Below are positions 17,778-26,342 of a stretch of DNA of 64,000 bases, piece after piece. The DNA is from Psychroflexus montanilacus. GTDB lineage: Bacteria; Bacteroidota; Bacteroidia; Flavobacteriales; Flavobacteriaceae. Location of the stretch: NCBI RefSeq assembly GCF_020164535.1, contig NZ_JAIQZC010000003.1, forward strand, positions 388,318-452,317, given 5' to 3'. A program made the translations under genes and the position numbers. The notes below the pieces were generated by a model that was not told the DNA's origin, ran no database searches, and saw nothing but the letters and a program-made list of their open reading frames with translations. The stretch's first letter is position 1. Each line of letters begins with the position of its first letter.

Positions 17778-18845
17778 ATGAATCAAAACGATTTTATATA
17801 CAAAACTCCTCACGTACTGCCAGATCTCGATACTTATGCGTCTGAAGCACCTAGTAACATTGCTTTGGTCAAATACTGGGGAAAATATGGGGAACAATTA
17901 CCTAAGAATACTTCCATCAGTTATACCTTAGAAAAATGCAAAACACAGACTGAAGTTATTCTGAAGACAAAGATTGAAGCCGATGATCATTTTCATTTTG
18001 AAGTGTTTTTAGATGGAGAAGCAAAACCTTCTTTCAAGTCAAAAATAAATACGTTTTTAAAGCGAATTGAAGTCTACATTCCTTTTTTGAAGTCTTTTGA
18101 GTTTGAAATTCATACCAAAAACACTTTTCCTCACAGCAGTGGTATTGCTTCATCAGCTAGTGGAATGGCCGCTTTAGCCAAATGTTTTATGGCTATGGAA
18201 GCATCGGTAACACCTGAAATGACAGAGGATTTTCGGGCACACAAAACATCATTTCTAGCTCGGCTTGGCTCAGGGAGTGCCTGCAGAAGTACAGGGGGTA
18301 AACTTGTGGTCTGGGGAAAACATGAGGTGATAGAAGGAAGTTCTAGTTTTTATGGTATCGATTATCCTTATGAAGTCCAGGATAAGTTCAGAAATTTTAA
18401 AGATTCCATTTTGTTGATTGATGAAGGTCAAAAGCAGGTGAGCAGTAGTGTGGGACATAATTTAATGCACGGTCATCCGTTTGCAGAACAGCGTTTTCTA
18501 CAGGCAGATGAGAATATCACAAAGCTAAAATCTATTTTAGCGACTGGAGGTTTTGATGAGTTTTTCGCTCTGGTAGAATCTGAAGCACTATCCCTTCACG
18601 CCATGATGATGTCGAGTTCACCGTATTTTATCCTGATGAAACCCAACACACTAGAAGTCATCAACAGGATTTGGGAGTTTAGACAATCGCAAGGGGTTCA
18701 GGTTGGTTTTACTTTAGATGCTGGTGCCAATGTTCATATGTTGTACCCTGAAGCTTCAGATGAAAAAGTAAAGGCATTTATCGATGAGAATTTAATTCAG
18801 TTTTGTCAGGGCGAACAAGTGATTCACGATCAGATTCAATTTTAA
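17778..18845 (+). CDS. mvaD: Diphosphomevalonate decarboxylase
   Basis: A 355-residue GHMP-superfamily enzyme that makes isopentenyl diphosphate from mevalonate diphosphate with ATP. The N-terminal SNIALVKYWGK motif at 26-36 is the family signature, PHSSGIASSASGMAAL at 118-133 is the ATP-binding loop, and LGSGSACRSTGGKLVVWG carries the catalytic-site Ser/Arg segment. The C-terminal VGFTLDAGANVHMLYP matches the family's last motif. Length is slightly above the bacterial norm. It begins the isoprenoid block followed by a GHMP kinase and a UbiA-type prenyltransferase, in line with the mevalonate pathway used by Flavobacteriaceae. Confidence 0.95.
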   Translation: MNQNDFIYKTPHVLPDLDTYASEAPSNIALVKYWGKYGEQLPKNTSISYTLEKCKTQTEVILKTKIEADDHFHFEVFLDGEAKPSFKSKINTFLKRIEVYIPFLKSFEFEIHTKNTFPHSSGIASSASGMAALAKCFMAMEASVTPEMTEDFRAHKTSFLARLGSGSACRSTGGKLVVWGKHEVIEGSSSFYGIDYPYEVQDKFRNFKDSILLIDEGQKQVSSSVGHNLMHGHPFAEQRFLQADENITKLKSILATGGFDEFFALVESEALSLHAMMMSSSPYFILMKPNTLEVINRIWEFRQSQGVQVGFTLDAGANVHMLYPEASDEKVKAFIDENLIQFCQGEQVIHDQIQF

Positions 18846-18886
18846 CTTTGTTTCAAGTTTTAAATCAAAGATTGAACAAAAAAGAT

Positions 18887-18894
18887 TATTTTTG
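18887..18894 (+). promoter_or_regulatory. Promoter -7 box upstream of the GHMP kinase gene
   Basis: TATTTTTG matches the TAnnTTTG consensus about 95 bases before the kinase start. A 9-base inverted repeat (AATTGGTTA at 18905-18913, TAACCAATT at 18969-18977) lies just downstream and could be a leader fold or an operator. Confidence 0.4.
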
Positions 18895-18990
18895 TACTAA
18901 ACTAAATTGGTTAGCGATTTATTTCTTAATTAAGATGCATTATCTCCTAATAATCAGTAATATTTGCATAACCAATTGATTTTTTAAGTA

Positions 18991-19935
18991 ATGACTATGA
19001 AAGGACCTCTATTTTATTCCAAGATTTTATTATTTGGAGAATACGGTATCATCAAAGATTCCAAAGGCCTGTCTATCCCTTACAATTTCTACAATGGTGC
19101 GTTAAAGGTCGATGATCAACCCGATGACAAAGCCATCAAATCCAATGCAGAATTGAAGCGATTTTCAAACTATCTCGAAAATCTCAACAAAGAAAAATCA
19201 ACTCCAGTACGCTTCGATCTGGAATCGCTTAACGCCGATTTAGATAAGGGGATGTACTTCGATAGTAGCATTCCTCAGGGTTATGGCGTAGGAAGTAGTG
19301 GAGCTCTAGTCGCAGCTATTTATGATAAATATGCTTTTGATAAAATCACCGTATTAGAAAATCTTTCTAAAGACAAACTTCTTAAGCTAAAGACTATTTT
19401 TTCTAAAATGGAATCCTTTTTCCATGGAAAATCTTCAGGATTGGATCCGCTTAACAGTTACCTAAGTTTACCCATCCTTATCAATTCCAAAGACAATATA
19501 GAACCTGCTGGCATTCCTTCCCAAACGCAAAACGGCAATGGTGCAGTTTTTCTTCTAGACAGTGGTATTGTAGGAGAAACAGCTCCTATGGTGCAAATCT
19601 TTATGGAAAATATGAAGCAGGAAGGGTTTAGAAATATTATCAAGGACAAGTTTGTGAAACACACCGATGCTTGTGTAGAGAATTTTCTGGAAGGTGACTT
19701 CAAATCTCTTTTCGGCAACATCAAGCACCTGTCCAATGTAGTTTTAGATAACTTTAAACCTATGATTCCTAAGCAATTTCACGAATTGTGGAAGAAAGGA
19801 ATCGAAACCAACGATTACTACCTGAAGCTTTGTGGCTCTGGCGGTGGAGGCTATATTTTGGGCTTTACTCAGGATTTTGAAAAAGCAAAAGCAGTTTTGA
19901 AAGACCACAAACTGGAAGTCGTGTATACGTTTTAA
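18991..19935 (+). CDS. GHMP kinase, probable mevalonate kinase
   Basis: A 314-residue cytosolic GHMP-family kinase. KILLFGEYGIIKDSKGLSIPY at the N-terminus is the substrate-entry motif (GEY). The ATP loop IPQGYGVGSSGALVAAIYD is at 94-112, FHGKSSGLDPLNSYLS supplies the catalytic Asp, and LCGSGGGGYILGF is the C-terminal glycine motif. Its place between mvaD and a prenyltransferase gene suggests mevalonate kinase or phosphomevalonate kinase; the sequence does not separate these. A second start, MKGPLF, lies two codons in. A 17-base gap to the next gene suggests co-transcription. Confidence 0.88.
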   Translation: MTMKGPLFYSKILLFGEYGIIKDSKGLSIPYNFYNGALKVDDQPDDKAIKSNAELKRFSNYLENLNKEKSTPVRFDLESLNADLDKGMYFDSSIPQGYGVGSSGALVAAIYDKYAFDKITVLENLSKDKLLKLKTIFSKMESFFHGKSSGLDPLNSYLSLPILINSKDNIEPAGIPSQTQNGNGAVFLLDSGIVGETAPMVQIFMENMKQEGFRNIIKDKFVKHTDACVENFLEGDFKSLFGNIKHLSNVVLDNFKPMIPKQFHELWKKGIETNDYYLKLCGSGGGGYILGFTQDFEKAKAVLKDHKLEVVYTF

Positions 19936-19951
19936 AAAAACTCCCTAAGTC

Positions 19952-20854
19952 ATGTCTCGAGAGAACAAACGTTTGTGGCTCAAATTTTTGAGTTTGTTCT
20001 CCGTTATTCGCGGTTATAACATTTTGATTATAATTCTGGCGCAGTATCTGGCATCTGTCTTTATCATGGCTTATCACTTGCCGGTAAAGCAAGTCCTTTT
20101 GGATTCTAACCTGTTTTTGATTGTCATTTCTACAGCTTTGGCCATAGCTTCCGGATACCTGATTAATAATTTCTACGATTCCGAAAAAGACCTGATCAAC
20201 AGACCCACCAAAACCTTACTCGATAATTATGTAAGTCAGAAAACCAAGCTTGGCGTCTATTTTACTCTCAATTTTTTAAGTGTCATCATTGCCAGTTACG
20301 TTAGTTTCAAAGCCGTGCTTTTTTTCTCACTTTACATATTTATACTGTGGCTGTATTCTCACAAACTTAAGCGCTATCCTTTTTTAGGAACCCTCACCGC
20401 CGGACTGGTCGCCATTTTACCCTTCTTTATCATTTTTGTCTACTACAGAAATTTTGAGTCTGTGATCATCGTTCACGCTGTTTTTTTATTTTTCATCATT
20501 CTCATAAGGGAGCTCGTCAAAGATCTCGAAAATCTAAAAGGCGATTTCACCCTTGATTATGCAACAATTCCCGTTAAATACAGTGTAAAGTTCACCAAAC
20601 GACTCATTTCCGTTCTAGTCATTTCCACGATCATTCCAGCTTTAATTCTAGTCCTGTATTTCGATTCAGGCTATATGGATTATTATTTTATGTTGTGCGT
20701 GGTGCTGCTTATCATTTTCCTTTTCCAGGTCTGGCGTTCTGAGCAGAAAATCCATTACCTCGTCCTACACAATCTACTTAAATTTGTGATTGTTCTTGGA
20801 GTATTCAGCATTGTATTAATCGATATTGAAGCTGTGATCAGGAGGTTGTTTTAA
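19952..20854 (+). CDS. UbiA-family prenyltransferase, geranylgeranylglycerol-phosphate transferase-like
   Basis: A 300-residue inner-membrane prenyltransferase with about eight helices. The first Asp-rich motif NNFYDSEKDLINRP is at residues 72-85. The second, RELVKDLENLKGDFTLDYATIPV, is near 185-207, with Asp residues for Mg-diphosphate binding. The gene follows the mevalonate-pathway genes directly, which fits use of a long isoprenyl diphosphate. In flavobacteria this family is usually annotated as geranylgeranylglycerol-phosphate geranylgeranyltransferase, but the acceptor here is an inference. It is the last gene of the operon, and a strong hairpin lies 275 bases downstream. Confidence 0.85.
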   Translation: MSRENKRLWLKFLSLFSVIRGYNILIIILAQYLASVFIMAYHLPVKQVLLDSNLFLIVISTALAIASGYLINNFYDSEKDLINRPTKTLLDNYVSQKTKLGVYFTLNFLSVIIASYVSFKAVLFFSLYIFILWLYSHKLKRYPFLGTLTAGLVAILPFFIIFVYYRNFESVIIVHAVFLFFIILIRELVKDLENLKGDFTLDYATIPVKYSVKFTKRLISVLVISTIIPALILVLYFDSGYMDYYFMLCVVLLIIFLFQVWRSEQKIHYLVLHNLLKFVIVLGVFSIVLIDIEAVIRRLF

Positions 20855-21194
20855 TTACTTTATTCTGACTAGCCTTCTATGGAATTCAGGGAGGTTTTTA
20901 CCTCCATTAATTTGAAGCTTTGCGATATTTAGCTTTGATTATTCACGTTAATCTAGCGCCACCCGCCTGAATGTAAAGACCAACTAAATCTATTGAGTCT
21001 TCATTGAACCTCATAAAAGCACTGAAGGCTTAGTTATTTTTATTTGTTGGGTCCTCTGCTGGGGCCGAAAGGTAAAAGCAAAATTAATTTTGACTCTCTT
21101 CACCTAAGACAACCCAAACTGACAAACAGATGGCGCTTTTAGAATTTTTTCCTAAAAGCGCCATCATCAACAAACTAACTATAAAAAAATAAAT
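20855..21194. other. Gene-free stretch between the UbiA-type and ALDH genes
   Basis: A 340-base region without a convincing reading frame. It holds a small hairpin (GGAGGT/ACCTCC, 20890-20905) just after the prenyltransferase stop and a strong terminator hairpin at 21130-21164. The middle part shows no repeat, tRNA or promoter that I can support. Confidence 0.6.
21130..21164. terminator. Bidirectional terminator hairpin
   Basis: A perfect 13-base stem (ATGGCGCTTTTAG / CTAAAAGCGCCAT) with a 9-base T-rich loop. It lies 30 bases after the end of the minus-strand ALDH gene and downstream of the plus-strand prenyltransferase, so it probably stops both. No long outer T run is present. Confidence 0.7.
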
Positions 21195-22607
21195 CTACCT
21201 TTTCATCACACTTTTCACGTTTACAAATTCTTTCAAACCAAAACCGCCGTGTTCTCTACCGTAACCGGAATCTTTTACTCCGCCAAACGGCATGGCAGGG
21301 TCGGCCAGGCCAAACGAGTTGATAAAAACCATTCCGGTGTCAAAATATTTCTCTGCCATTTCAATTGCAGCATCTTCATCTTTTGAGAATATCCCACCAC
21401 CAAGTCCAAAACGGCTATCGTTGGCGATACGCATCGCATCTTCATTATCTTTGGCTTTGATAAGTGAAGCTACGGGTCCAAAAAATTCATCATCATAAGC
21501 GGGTTGACCGGGTTTTACATTCACCAAAACTGTAGCCGGATAAAAATATCCATCTCCAGTAGGGACTTTCCCTCCGCAGGCGATTTCAGCACCATTTTTG
21601 ACGCTTTCCACTACCTGGTTGTGCAATTCTTCACGAAGGTCTTCTCTCGCCATAGGCCCCAATTGTGTGCTTTCTTTATTGGGATCTCCCGTTTTTACCT
21701 CACTCATGGCTTTTACAAATCTATCGCGGAACTCATCATACACCTTCTCGGCAACGATAAAGCGTTTGGCAGCAATACAGGTTTCCCCATTGTTATATAT
21801 ACGTCCTTGGACACACGTTTTTACGGCTAACTCCATATCGGCATCCTCAAAAACAAGATAAGCATCATTACTCCCCAGTTCCAAAACAGTTTTTTTCAAT
21901 TCTGCACTGGCTTTTTGACCAATAGCTCTTCCCGCATCCGGACTGCCTGTGAGGGTAACACCTCTTACGGACTTATTTTTTATCACTTCATCCGATTGCT
22001 CATGGTCGATGATCAATGTAGTAAATAAGCCCTCCGGTAGTCCGGCTTTTGAATAAATACTCTCCAGCAATTTGCCAGAGCCTGTCACATTGGAGGCGTG
22101 TTTCAACAGGACTGCATTTCCAGCCATAAGGTTGGCGATGGAATAACGCACCACCTGATAGCTTGGGAAATTCCAAGGCTGGATGCCATATATCACACCA
22201 ATAGGCGCGTAAGATACACGGCCGCGCTCTCCGTTGAGCATGGCTCGTTCTTCGGTCTCCAGCTCTTTGGGTCCAATTTTGGCTGTGTATTCACAAATCG
22301 CTACACACAAATCTACTTCCTGCAGACTTTGCTCAAGGGTTTTTCCCATTTCGTCAGTCATGAGCTGGGCGAGTTGCTTTTTAGCATTGTTCAGCTCTCT
22401 GCCTATGGCTTTGATCAATTCTGCGCGATCATCTGAAGGTACATTTTTCCACTCCTCAAAAGCCTGCTGGCATTTGGAAATGGCCTTATTTACCTCTCCT
22501 TCGGTCATGTAGCTGTAATGCTTTAGACGTTTTCCTGTTGCGGGATTGATGGTTTCTATGTCTTTTTTAGTTGTTACTTGGGTCATTTTGTTATGTTTTA
22601 TGGTCAT
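21195..22607 (-). CDS. NAD(P)-dependent aldehyde dehydrogenase, succinate-semialdehyde type
   Basis: A 463- to 470-residue aldehyde dehydrogenase. The cofactor region has IGVIYGIQPWNFPSYQVVRY, TLTGSPDAGRAIG and the catalytic Glu in VLELGSNDAYLVFEDAD; the catalytic Cys is in NNGETCIAAKRFIV, and PFGGVKDSGYGREHG ends the domain. The overall pattern resembles GabD/Sad-type semialdehyde dehydrogenases, but substrate cannot be decided. The first ATG (22607) is three bases after the SDR stop, behind AAGGATA, while an ATG at 22586 starts the more usual MTQVTTKKDIETINPATG. It forms an operon with the SDR gene and ends at a strong terminator. Confidence 0.93.
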   Translation of the reverse strand: MTIKHNKMTQVTTKKDIETINPATGKRLKHYSYMTEGEVNKAISKCQQAFEEWKNVPSDDRAELIKAIGRELNNAKKQLAQLMTDEMGKTLEQSLQEVDLCVAICEYTAKIGPKELETEERAMLNGERGRVSYAPIGVIYGIQPWNFPSYQVVRYSIANLMAGNAVLLKHASNVTGSGKLLESIYSKAGLPEGLFTTLIIDHEQSDEVIKNKSVRGVTLTGSPDAGRAIGQKASAELKKTVLELGSNDAYLVFEDADMELAVKTCVQGRIYNNGETCIAAKRFIVAEKVYDEFRDRFVKAMSEVKTGDPNKESTQLGPMAREDLREELHNQVVESVKNGAEIACGGKVPTGDGYFYPATVLVNVKPGQPAYDDEFFGPVASLIKAKDNEDAMRIANDSRFGLGGGIFSKDEDAAIEMAEKYFDTGMVFINSFGLADPAMPFGGVKDSGYGREHGGFGLKEFVNVKSVMKR

Positions 22608-22610
22608 TAG

Positions 22611-23351
22611 TTATCCTTGCTCTGTAGGCATTAAGAAAACATCGTTAACGTTCACTCTTTGCGGCTGACTTAGCGCATAGAAAATTGCATTGGCAATATC
22701 TTCTGCTTCCAGCTTTGTCATTTCTTTCAGGTCTTCCAGTTTATCTTTAATATCTTCATCTGTAATGCTTTCAAACAGACTTGTGTCGACAGCGCCGGGT
22801 TCTATGGAAGTCACTTTGATCCCATATGTTGGTGTCAATTCTTGTCTTAAACCTTCCGAAAACATTTTTACAGCAATTTTGGTAGCGCTATAAACTGCAC
22901 CTCCCGGGAAATAGCGATGAGCTGCAGAAGATGATATATTTATAATATGCCCGATTTTGTTTTTTCGCATTGTTGGCAATACGGCAGCCACCCCGTTGAG
23001 TACCCCTTTGATGTTGACATCTATCATTTGGTCCCAGTCATCGGTTTTTAACTTTTCTATGTAGGAAAGTGGCATTAATCCAGCGTTGTTGATTAACACA
23101 TCTACAGACCCATATTTTTCGAGGGTTTCCGAAACCGCCTTTTTGAAATCGGCTGGCTTGGTGACATCGGTTTCCACAACCAGGGCCTTCCCGCCTTTTT
23201 TTTCAATTTGATTTTTCAGCTCTTTCAATTTATCTACGCTTCTGGCACATAAAACAACTATGGCGCCTTCGCTAGTTAACTTCATCGCTGTAGACTCCCC
23301 AATGCCACTGGAAGCTCCAGTGATAAGTATGATCTTGTCTTTTAATTTCAT
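22611..23351 (-). CDS. Short-chain dehydrogenase/reductase
   Basis: A 246-residue classical SDR oxidoreductase. The NAD(P)-binding TGASSGIGE is at residues 11-19, NNAGLMPLS follows at about 88, the catalytic Ser is in INISSSAAH, and the Tyr and Lys in VYSATKIAV (about 153-158). The Arg after strand 2 (CARSVDKL) favours NADP(H). It resembles YdfG-type enzymes that reduce small aldehydes or hydroxy acids. It is the first gene of a two-gene operon with an aldehyde dehydrogenase, which suggests joint handling of an aldehyde/alcohol substrate (inference). Confidence 0.92.
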   Translation of the reverse strand: MKLKDKIILITGASSGIGESTAMKLTSEGAIVVLCARSVDKLKELKNQIEKKGGKALVVETDVTKPADFKKAVSETLEKYGSVDVLINNAGLMPLSYIEKLKTDDWDQMIDVNIKGVLNGVAAVLPTMRKNKIGHIINISSSAAHRYFPGGAVYSATKIAVKMFSEGLRQELTPTYGIKVTSIEPGAVDTSLFESITDEDIKDKLEDLKEMTKLEAEDIANAIFYALSQPQRVNVNDVFLMPTEQG

Positions 23352-23937
23352 GTTTTCTCTTTTTACTTGTTTGAAGGTCTGGATTGAAACGTTTCCAACC
23401 GCTGGTAGGTAGTGAATTGAGAATTATAGAGTTTCCAACACTTATGGTGTGTGGAAGATTTAGTGAGCTATGGACAACAAATAATTAGTAGTACACTAAA
23501 ATGCTGATGGTCTAAAACCTCTTGATGCTTTGCGGCCACCTCTAAGTTAAGGGCTTTATGTGCTGAATACTAGCCAATTGGGAAAGGTTTGTGCTGGTCT
23601 TAATATTATCGAAATGAAAAAAGGTGGTGGCTGGAAAAATGTCAACCCAAGTTTTACAACCTGATTCTTGTAGTTTTAAGTGGTCTTTCCCGTACACTTC
23701 TCGCAGATTTTTAAAATCTGTGAGGACTCAGTACTACCGTGTGAGATTCTGTTTTTAAAAAGCAGAGTATTTCTGAAGCCCAAATGCACCCGGCTTCAGG
23801 TGAACGTGATCTTTGAGTGCAGACTTTAGGCTTTAACCCTGATCGACAATGGACGTTCACTTTTAATTTGTGCTACGCCATTGAAGCTTACTATCGTAAA
23901 GCATTGAAGATAGCAGTGGTAAATTCAAAGTAAAAAA
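23352..23937. other. Long gene-free stretch with weak hairpins
   Basis: A 586-base region, the longest gap in the window. No reading frame of credible length or family was found on either strand. It contains two hairpin-like inverted repeats: TTCCAACAC/GTGTGTGGAA near 23430-23455, and a near-perfect 12-base repeat CTCGCAGATTTT/AAAATCTGTGAG at 23700-23724 with one mismatch. It may be the remains of a lost gene, or a repeat-bearing spacer. Base composition looks somewhat richer in G and C than most other gaps. Confidence 0.5.
23700..23724. repeat. Near-palindromic repeat in the intergenic spacer
   Basis: CTCGCAGATTTT and AAAATCTGTGAG face each other around a single base, with one mismatch. It could be a dispersed palindromic repeat, but only one copy is seen in this window. 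Confidence 0.45.
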
Positions 23938-24618
23938 TTACTCTTCTGGAAGATATTCTAGCCTTAGGATGTCAATATCCTTGATGAGTTGTTGGATTTC
24001 TTCGGGATTGGTGCCATCGTAGAATCCGCGGATGCGCTTTTCTTTGTCCACCAGCACAAAGTTCTCTGTATGGACAAGGTCGTAAGGTCCGCCGTCACCT
24101 TCAGTTTTGGAAGCGAGGTATTCCTTTCGGGCAAGGTTATAAATTTGTTTTTTGTCGCCTGTTACCAGGTTCCATTTACTGTCGATAACCTCTTTTTCCT
24201 TGGCGTATTTTTTAAGTTGAGGTACATCGTCAATTTCTGGTGTGACGGAATGGGAGAGGAGTTTGATGTCGTCGTCATTTTTGAACTCCTTTTGCAAAGT
24301 TTGCATGCTTTTGGCCATATCGATGCAAATGCTTTGGCAGGTGGTGAAAAAGAAATCGGCGACGTAAATTTTGTCTTCGTAATCCTTTTGAGTGATGGTA
24401 TCGCCATTTTGGTTGACGAGTTTAAAATCATCGACTTTATGGTATTTGCGTATGTATTGAACAGTAGTATCCACAAGGTCTGCAGTCACCATGCTGGGTT
24501 GGTAGACGGGTAGTTTGGGTGTGGGCTTTAATTGATTGTAGATGAGTGTTACCACCACGGCAGAGATGATGAGCATCACTACAAAGAAAAACTTGTATTT
24601 AGCAAAAAACTTGAACAT
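23938..24618 (-). CDS. SCO1/SenC-family copper chaperone-like protein
   Basis: A 226-residue membrane-anchored thioredoxin-fold protein. One N-terminal helix (FFAKYKFFFVVMLIISAVVVTLIY) anchors it with the domain in the periplasm. The copper-binding CxxxC is in FFFTTCQSICIDMAKSM, and the conserved distal His is in YDLVHTENFVLVDKEKRIRG (split here as DLVHTENF and RIRGFYDGT). SCO proteins deliver copper to the CuA site of cytochrome c oxidase. The frame extends to 24672, but MFKFFAKYK at 24618 is the natural start. No oxidase genes are adjacent. It is divergent from rseP. Confidence 0.9.
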   Translation of the reverse strand: MFKFFAKYKFFFVVMLIISAVVVTLIYNQLKPTPKLPVYQPSMVTADLVDTTVQYIRKYHKVDDFKLVNQNGDTITQKDYEDKIYVADFFFTTCQSICIDMAKSMQTLQKEFKNDDDIKLLSHSVTPEIDDVPQLKKYAKEKEVIDSKWNLVTGDKKQIYNLARKEYLASKTEGDGGPYDLVHTENFVLVDKEKRIRGFYDGTNPEEIQQLIKDIDILRLEYLPEE

Positions 24619-24739
24619 TCTCCAGATTTCTATTGCAAAAATAACCCGAAAGAGAACGCTGTAATGTCTCATAGGTTACAATTATTTGTTAACTAAAGTT
24701 TGTAGCTATTCAAAAATTTTTTATGCACCGATAAAAGAT

Positions 24740-24747
24740 TACTTTTG
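24740..24747 (+). promoter_or_regulatory. Promoter -7 box for rseP
   Basis: TACTTTTG matches TAnnTTTG and lies 20 bases before the rseP ATG. No TTG -33 element at usual spacing is seen. Confidence 0.5.
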
Positions 24748-24767
24748 CGATTGAAAATTACAGATTA

Positions 24768-26132
24768 ATGGATCCATTTTTTATCAAAGCTATTCAGCTC
24801 CTTTTGAGCTTGTCAATACTTATTGTTTTACACGAGTTAGGTCATTTTATACCCGCCAAATTATTTAAAACCAGGGTTGAGAAGTTTTACTTGTTTTTTG
24901 ATGTGAAGTTTTCGCTTTTCAAAAAGAAAATAGGGGAGACGGTTTACGGTATTGGATGGTTACCGCTTGGCGGCTATGTGAAAATATCGGGCATGATCGA
25001 TGAGAGTATGGATAAAGAGCAAATGGCCAAACCGCCCGAGCCCTGGGAATTCCGTAGCAAACCAACCTGGCAGCGGCTTATCATCATGCTGGGAGGAGTG
25101 ACCGTCAATGTTATTTTGGGATTTGTGATCTACATGATGGTACTTTTTGTTTATGGAGAAAATTACCTCTCTCCAAAGGTTTTTGAAAACGGTATGGAGT
25201 CTTCTGAAATTATGAAAGATTACGGTTTTCAGGACGGGGATAAAATTTTGAACGTGAACGGTGAACCTTTACAAAGCCAGATTGATATCAATAAATTTTT
25301 ATTGCTTAGAAATGTCAATACTGTGGAGGTGGAGCATGCAAATGGAAGCAAAGAAACTATAGCAATTCCAGAGGATATAGGTCAGGAATTGTTTCAGTCT
25401 GGAGAGATTCAGCCTTTTTCTCCCATCAAAAAACCGATGATTGATAGCGTTCTGGCAGATTCTCCAGCTGAAATAGCAGGGCTGAAGAAAGGTGATATGA
25501 TCACTTCTGTGAATGGTGAAAAAGTCAACTACTGGCATGAGTTCAGACAAAAAATAAAAAACACTACTAGAGGTCCGGTAGAAATTACATATACGAGTGA
25601 GCCGCAAGAGAATCCTGGTCTTGACAGGGAACTGGAAGGCGATGGTTTTGGTAAAGTAAGTATCACGGCTAATGAAGAAGGAAATATTGGAGTGATTACT
25701 TCGGCTATCAATGCGGATAATATTATGACCAAAACATACGGTCTTGGAGAAAGTATTGGTGCTGGATTCGATTTCGCCTACTGGACGCTTCACGATTACG
25801 CGGCGCAGTTCAAATACGTATTCACCAAGAAAGGTGCAACTCAGGTAGGTGGTTTTGGCGCTATAGGTGGCTTGTTTCCAGATGCCTGGGATTGGAAGGC
25901 CTTCTGGACAACTACTGCTTTTATTTCTTTGATTCTTGCGTTTATGAACATTCTGCCTATTCCGGCACTGGATGGAGGTCACGTGATGTTCCTGCTCTAC
26001 GAAATGGTTTCTGGTCGTAAGCCTAACGAAAAGGTGATGGAATATGCGCAAATGATTGGTTTCTTTGTACTTATCGCTTTGGTGTTGTTTGCCAATGGTA
26101 ACGACGTTTACCGCTGGCTAACGGGCGGTTAA
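24768..26132 (+). CDS. rseP: RIP metalloprotease RseP (site-2 protease)
   Basis: A 454-residue inner-membrane zinc protease. The HELGH zinc motif is at residues 22-26 in the first helix (IVLHELGHFIPAKLF), and the third ligand motif NILPIPALDGGH is near 392-403 in the C-terminal helices. Between them are one or two PDZ domains, with DSPAEIAGLKKGDMITSVNGEKV the clearer one at about residues 225-250. RseP cuts anti-sigma factors and signal peptides inside the membrane; an RskA-type anti-sigma is encoded 7.5 kb away in this window, though a link is only a guess. The tRNA-Asn gene follows directly. Confidence 0.95.
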   Translation: MDPFFIKAIQLLLSLSILIVLHELGHFIPAKLFKTRVEKFYLFFDVKFSLFKKKIGETVYGIGWLPLGGYVKISGMIDESMDKEQMAKPPEPWEFRSKPTWQRLIIMLGGVTVNVILGFVIYMMVLFVYGENYLSPKVFENGMESSEIMKDYGFQDGDKILNVNGEPLQSQIDINKFLLLRNVNTVEVEHANGSKETIAIPEDIGQELFQSGEIQPFSPIKKPMIDSVLADSPAEIAGLKKGDMITSVNGEKVNYWHEFRQKIKNTTRGPVEITYTSEPQENPGLDRELEGDGFGKVSITANEEGNIGVITSAINADNIMTKTYGLGESIGAGFDFAYWTLHDYAAQFKYVFTKKGATQVGGFGAIGGLFPDAWDWKAFWTTTAFISLILAFMNILPIPALDGGHVMFLLYEMVSGRKPNEKVMEYAQMIGFFVLIALVLFANGNDVYRWLTGG

Positions 26133-26158
26133 AAATTAATATTTTTTCAAGAAAATAT

Positions 26159-26188
26159 TTTGTGAAACTAAATATTGGTTTATATTTG
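26159..26188 (+). promoter_or_regulatory. Promoter of tRNA-Asn (TTTG-N18-TATATTTG)
   Basis: TTTG at 26159-26162 and TATATTTG at 26181-26188 match both Bacteroidota promoter elements with 18-base spacing. The tRNA gene starts 37 bases downstream of the -7 box. Confidence 0.75.
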
Positions 26189-26225
26189 CAACCGCAAAAC
26201 ACGAGAGTCTTTTGCAAACATAAAT

Positions 26226-26299
26226 TCCTCCTTAGCTCAGTTGGTTAGAGCATCTGACTGTTAATCAGAGGGTCCAAGGTTCGAGTCCTTGAGGGGGAG
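26226..26299 (+). tRNA. tRNA-Asn (anticodon GTT)
   Basis: A complete 74-base tRNA. The acceptor stem TCCTCCT pairs with AGGGGGA with G-U pairs; the D arm is in AGCTCAGTTGGTTAGAGC, the anticodon stem is TCTGA/TCAGA with loop CTGTTAA and anticodon GTT at 26260-26262, and the T arm holds GGTTCGAGTCC. CCA is not encoded. A terminator starts 8 bases later. Parts of this gene are repeated twice downstream (26602-26690 and 27026-27065). Confidence 0.95.
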
Positions 26300-26306
26300 C
26301 AAACAA

Positions 26307-26336
26307 AGCCTGATATGAAAATATCGGGCTTTTTTG
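26307..26336 (+). terminator. tRNA-Asn terminator (unit copy 1)
   Basis: AGCCTGATAT pairs with ATATCGGGCT around a GAAA tetraloop and is followed by six T. The same terminator with a slightly different stem reappears at 27072-27102. Confidence 0.9.
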
Positions 26337-26342
26337 TTATCG

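Noticed and set aside
23575..23680. Short plus-strand frame with LGKVCAGLNIIEMKKGGGW
   Set aside because: About 33 codons, no ATG at its head, no family and no neighbours on that strand; likely chance.
25299..26051. Minus-strand frame of 250 codons inside rseP
   Set aside because: rseP is complete with both zinc motifs on the plus strand, and the opposite frame shows no domain.
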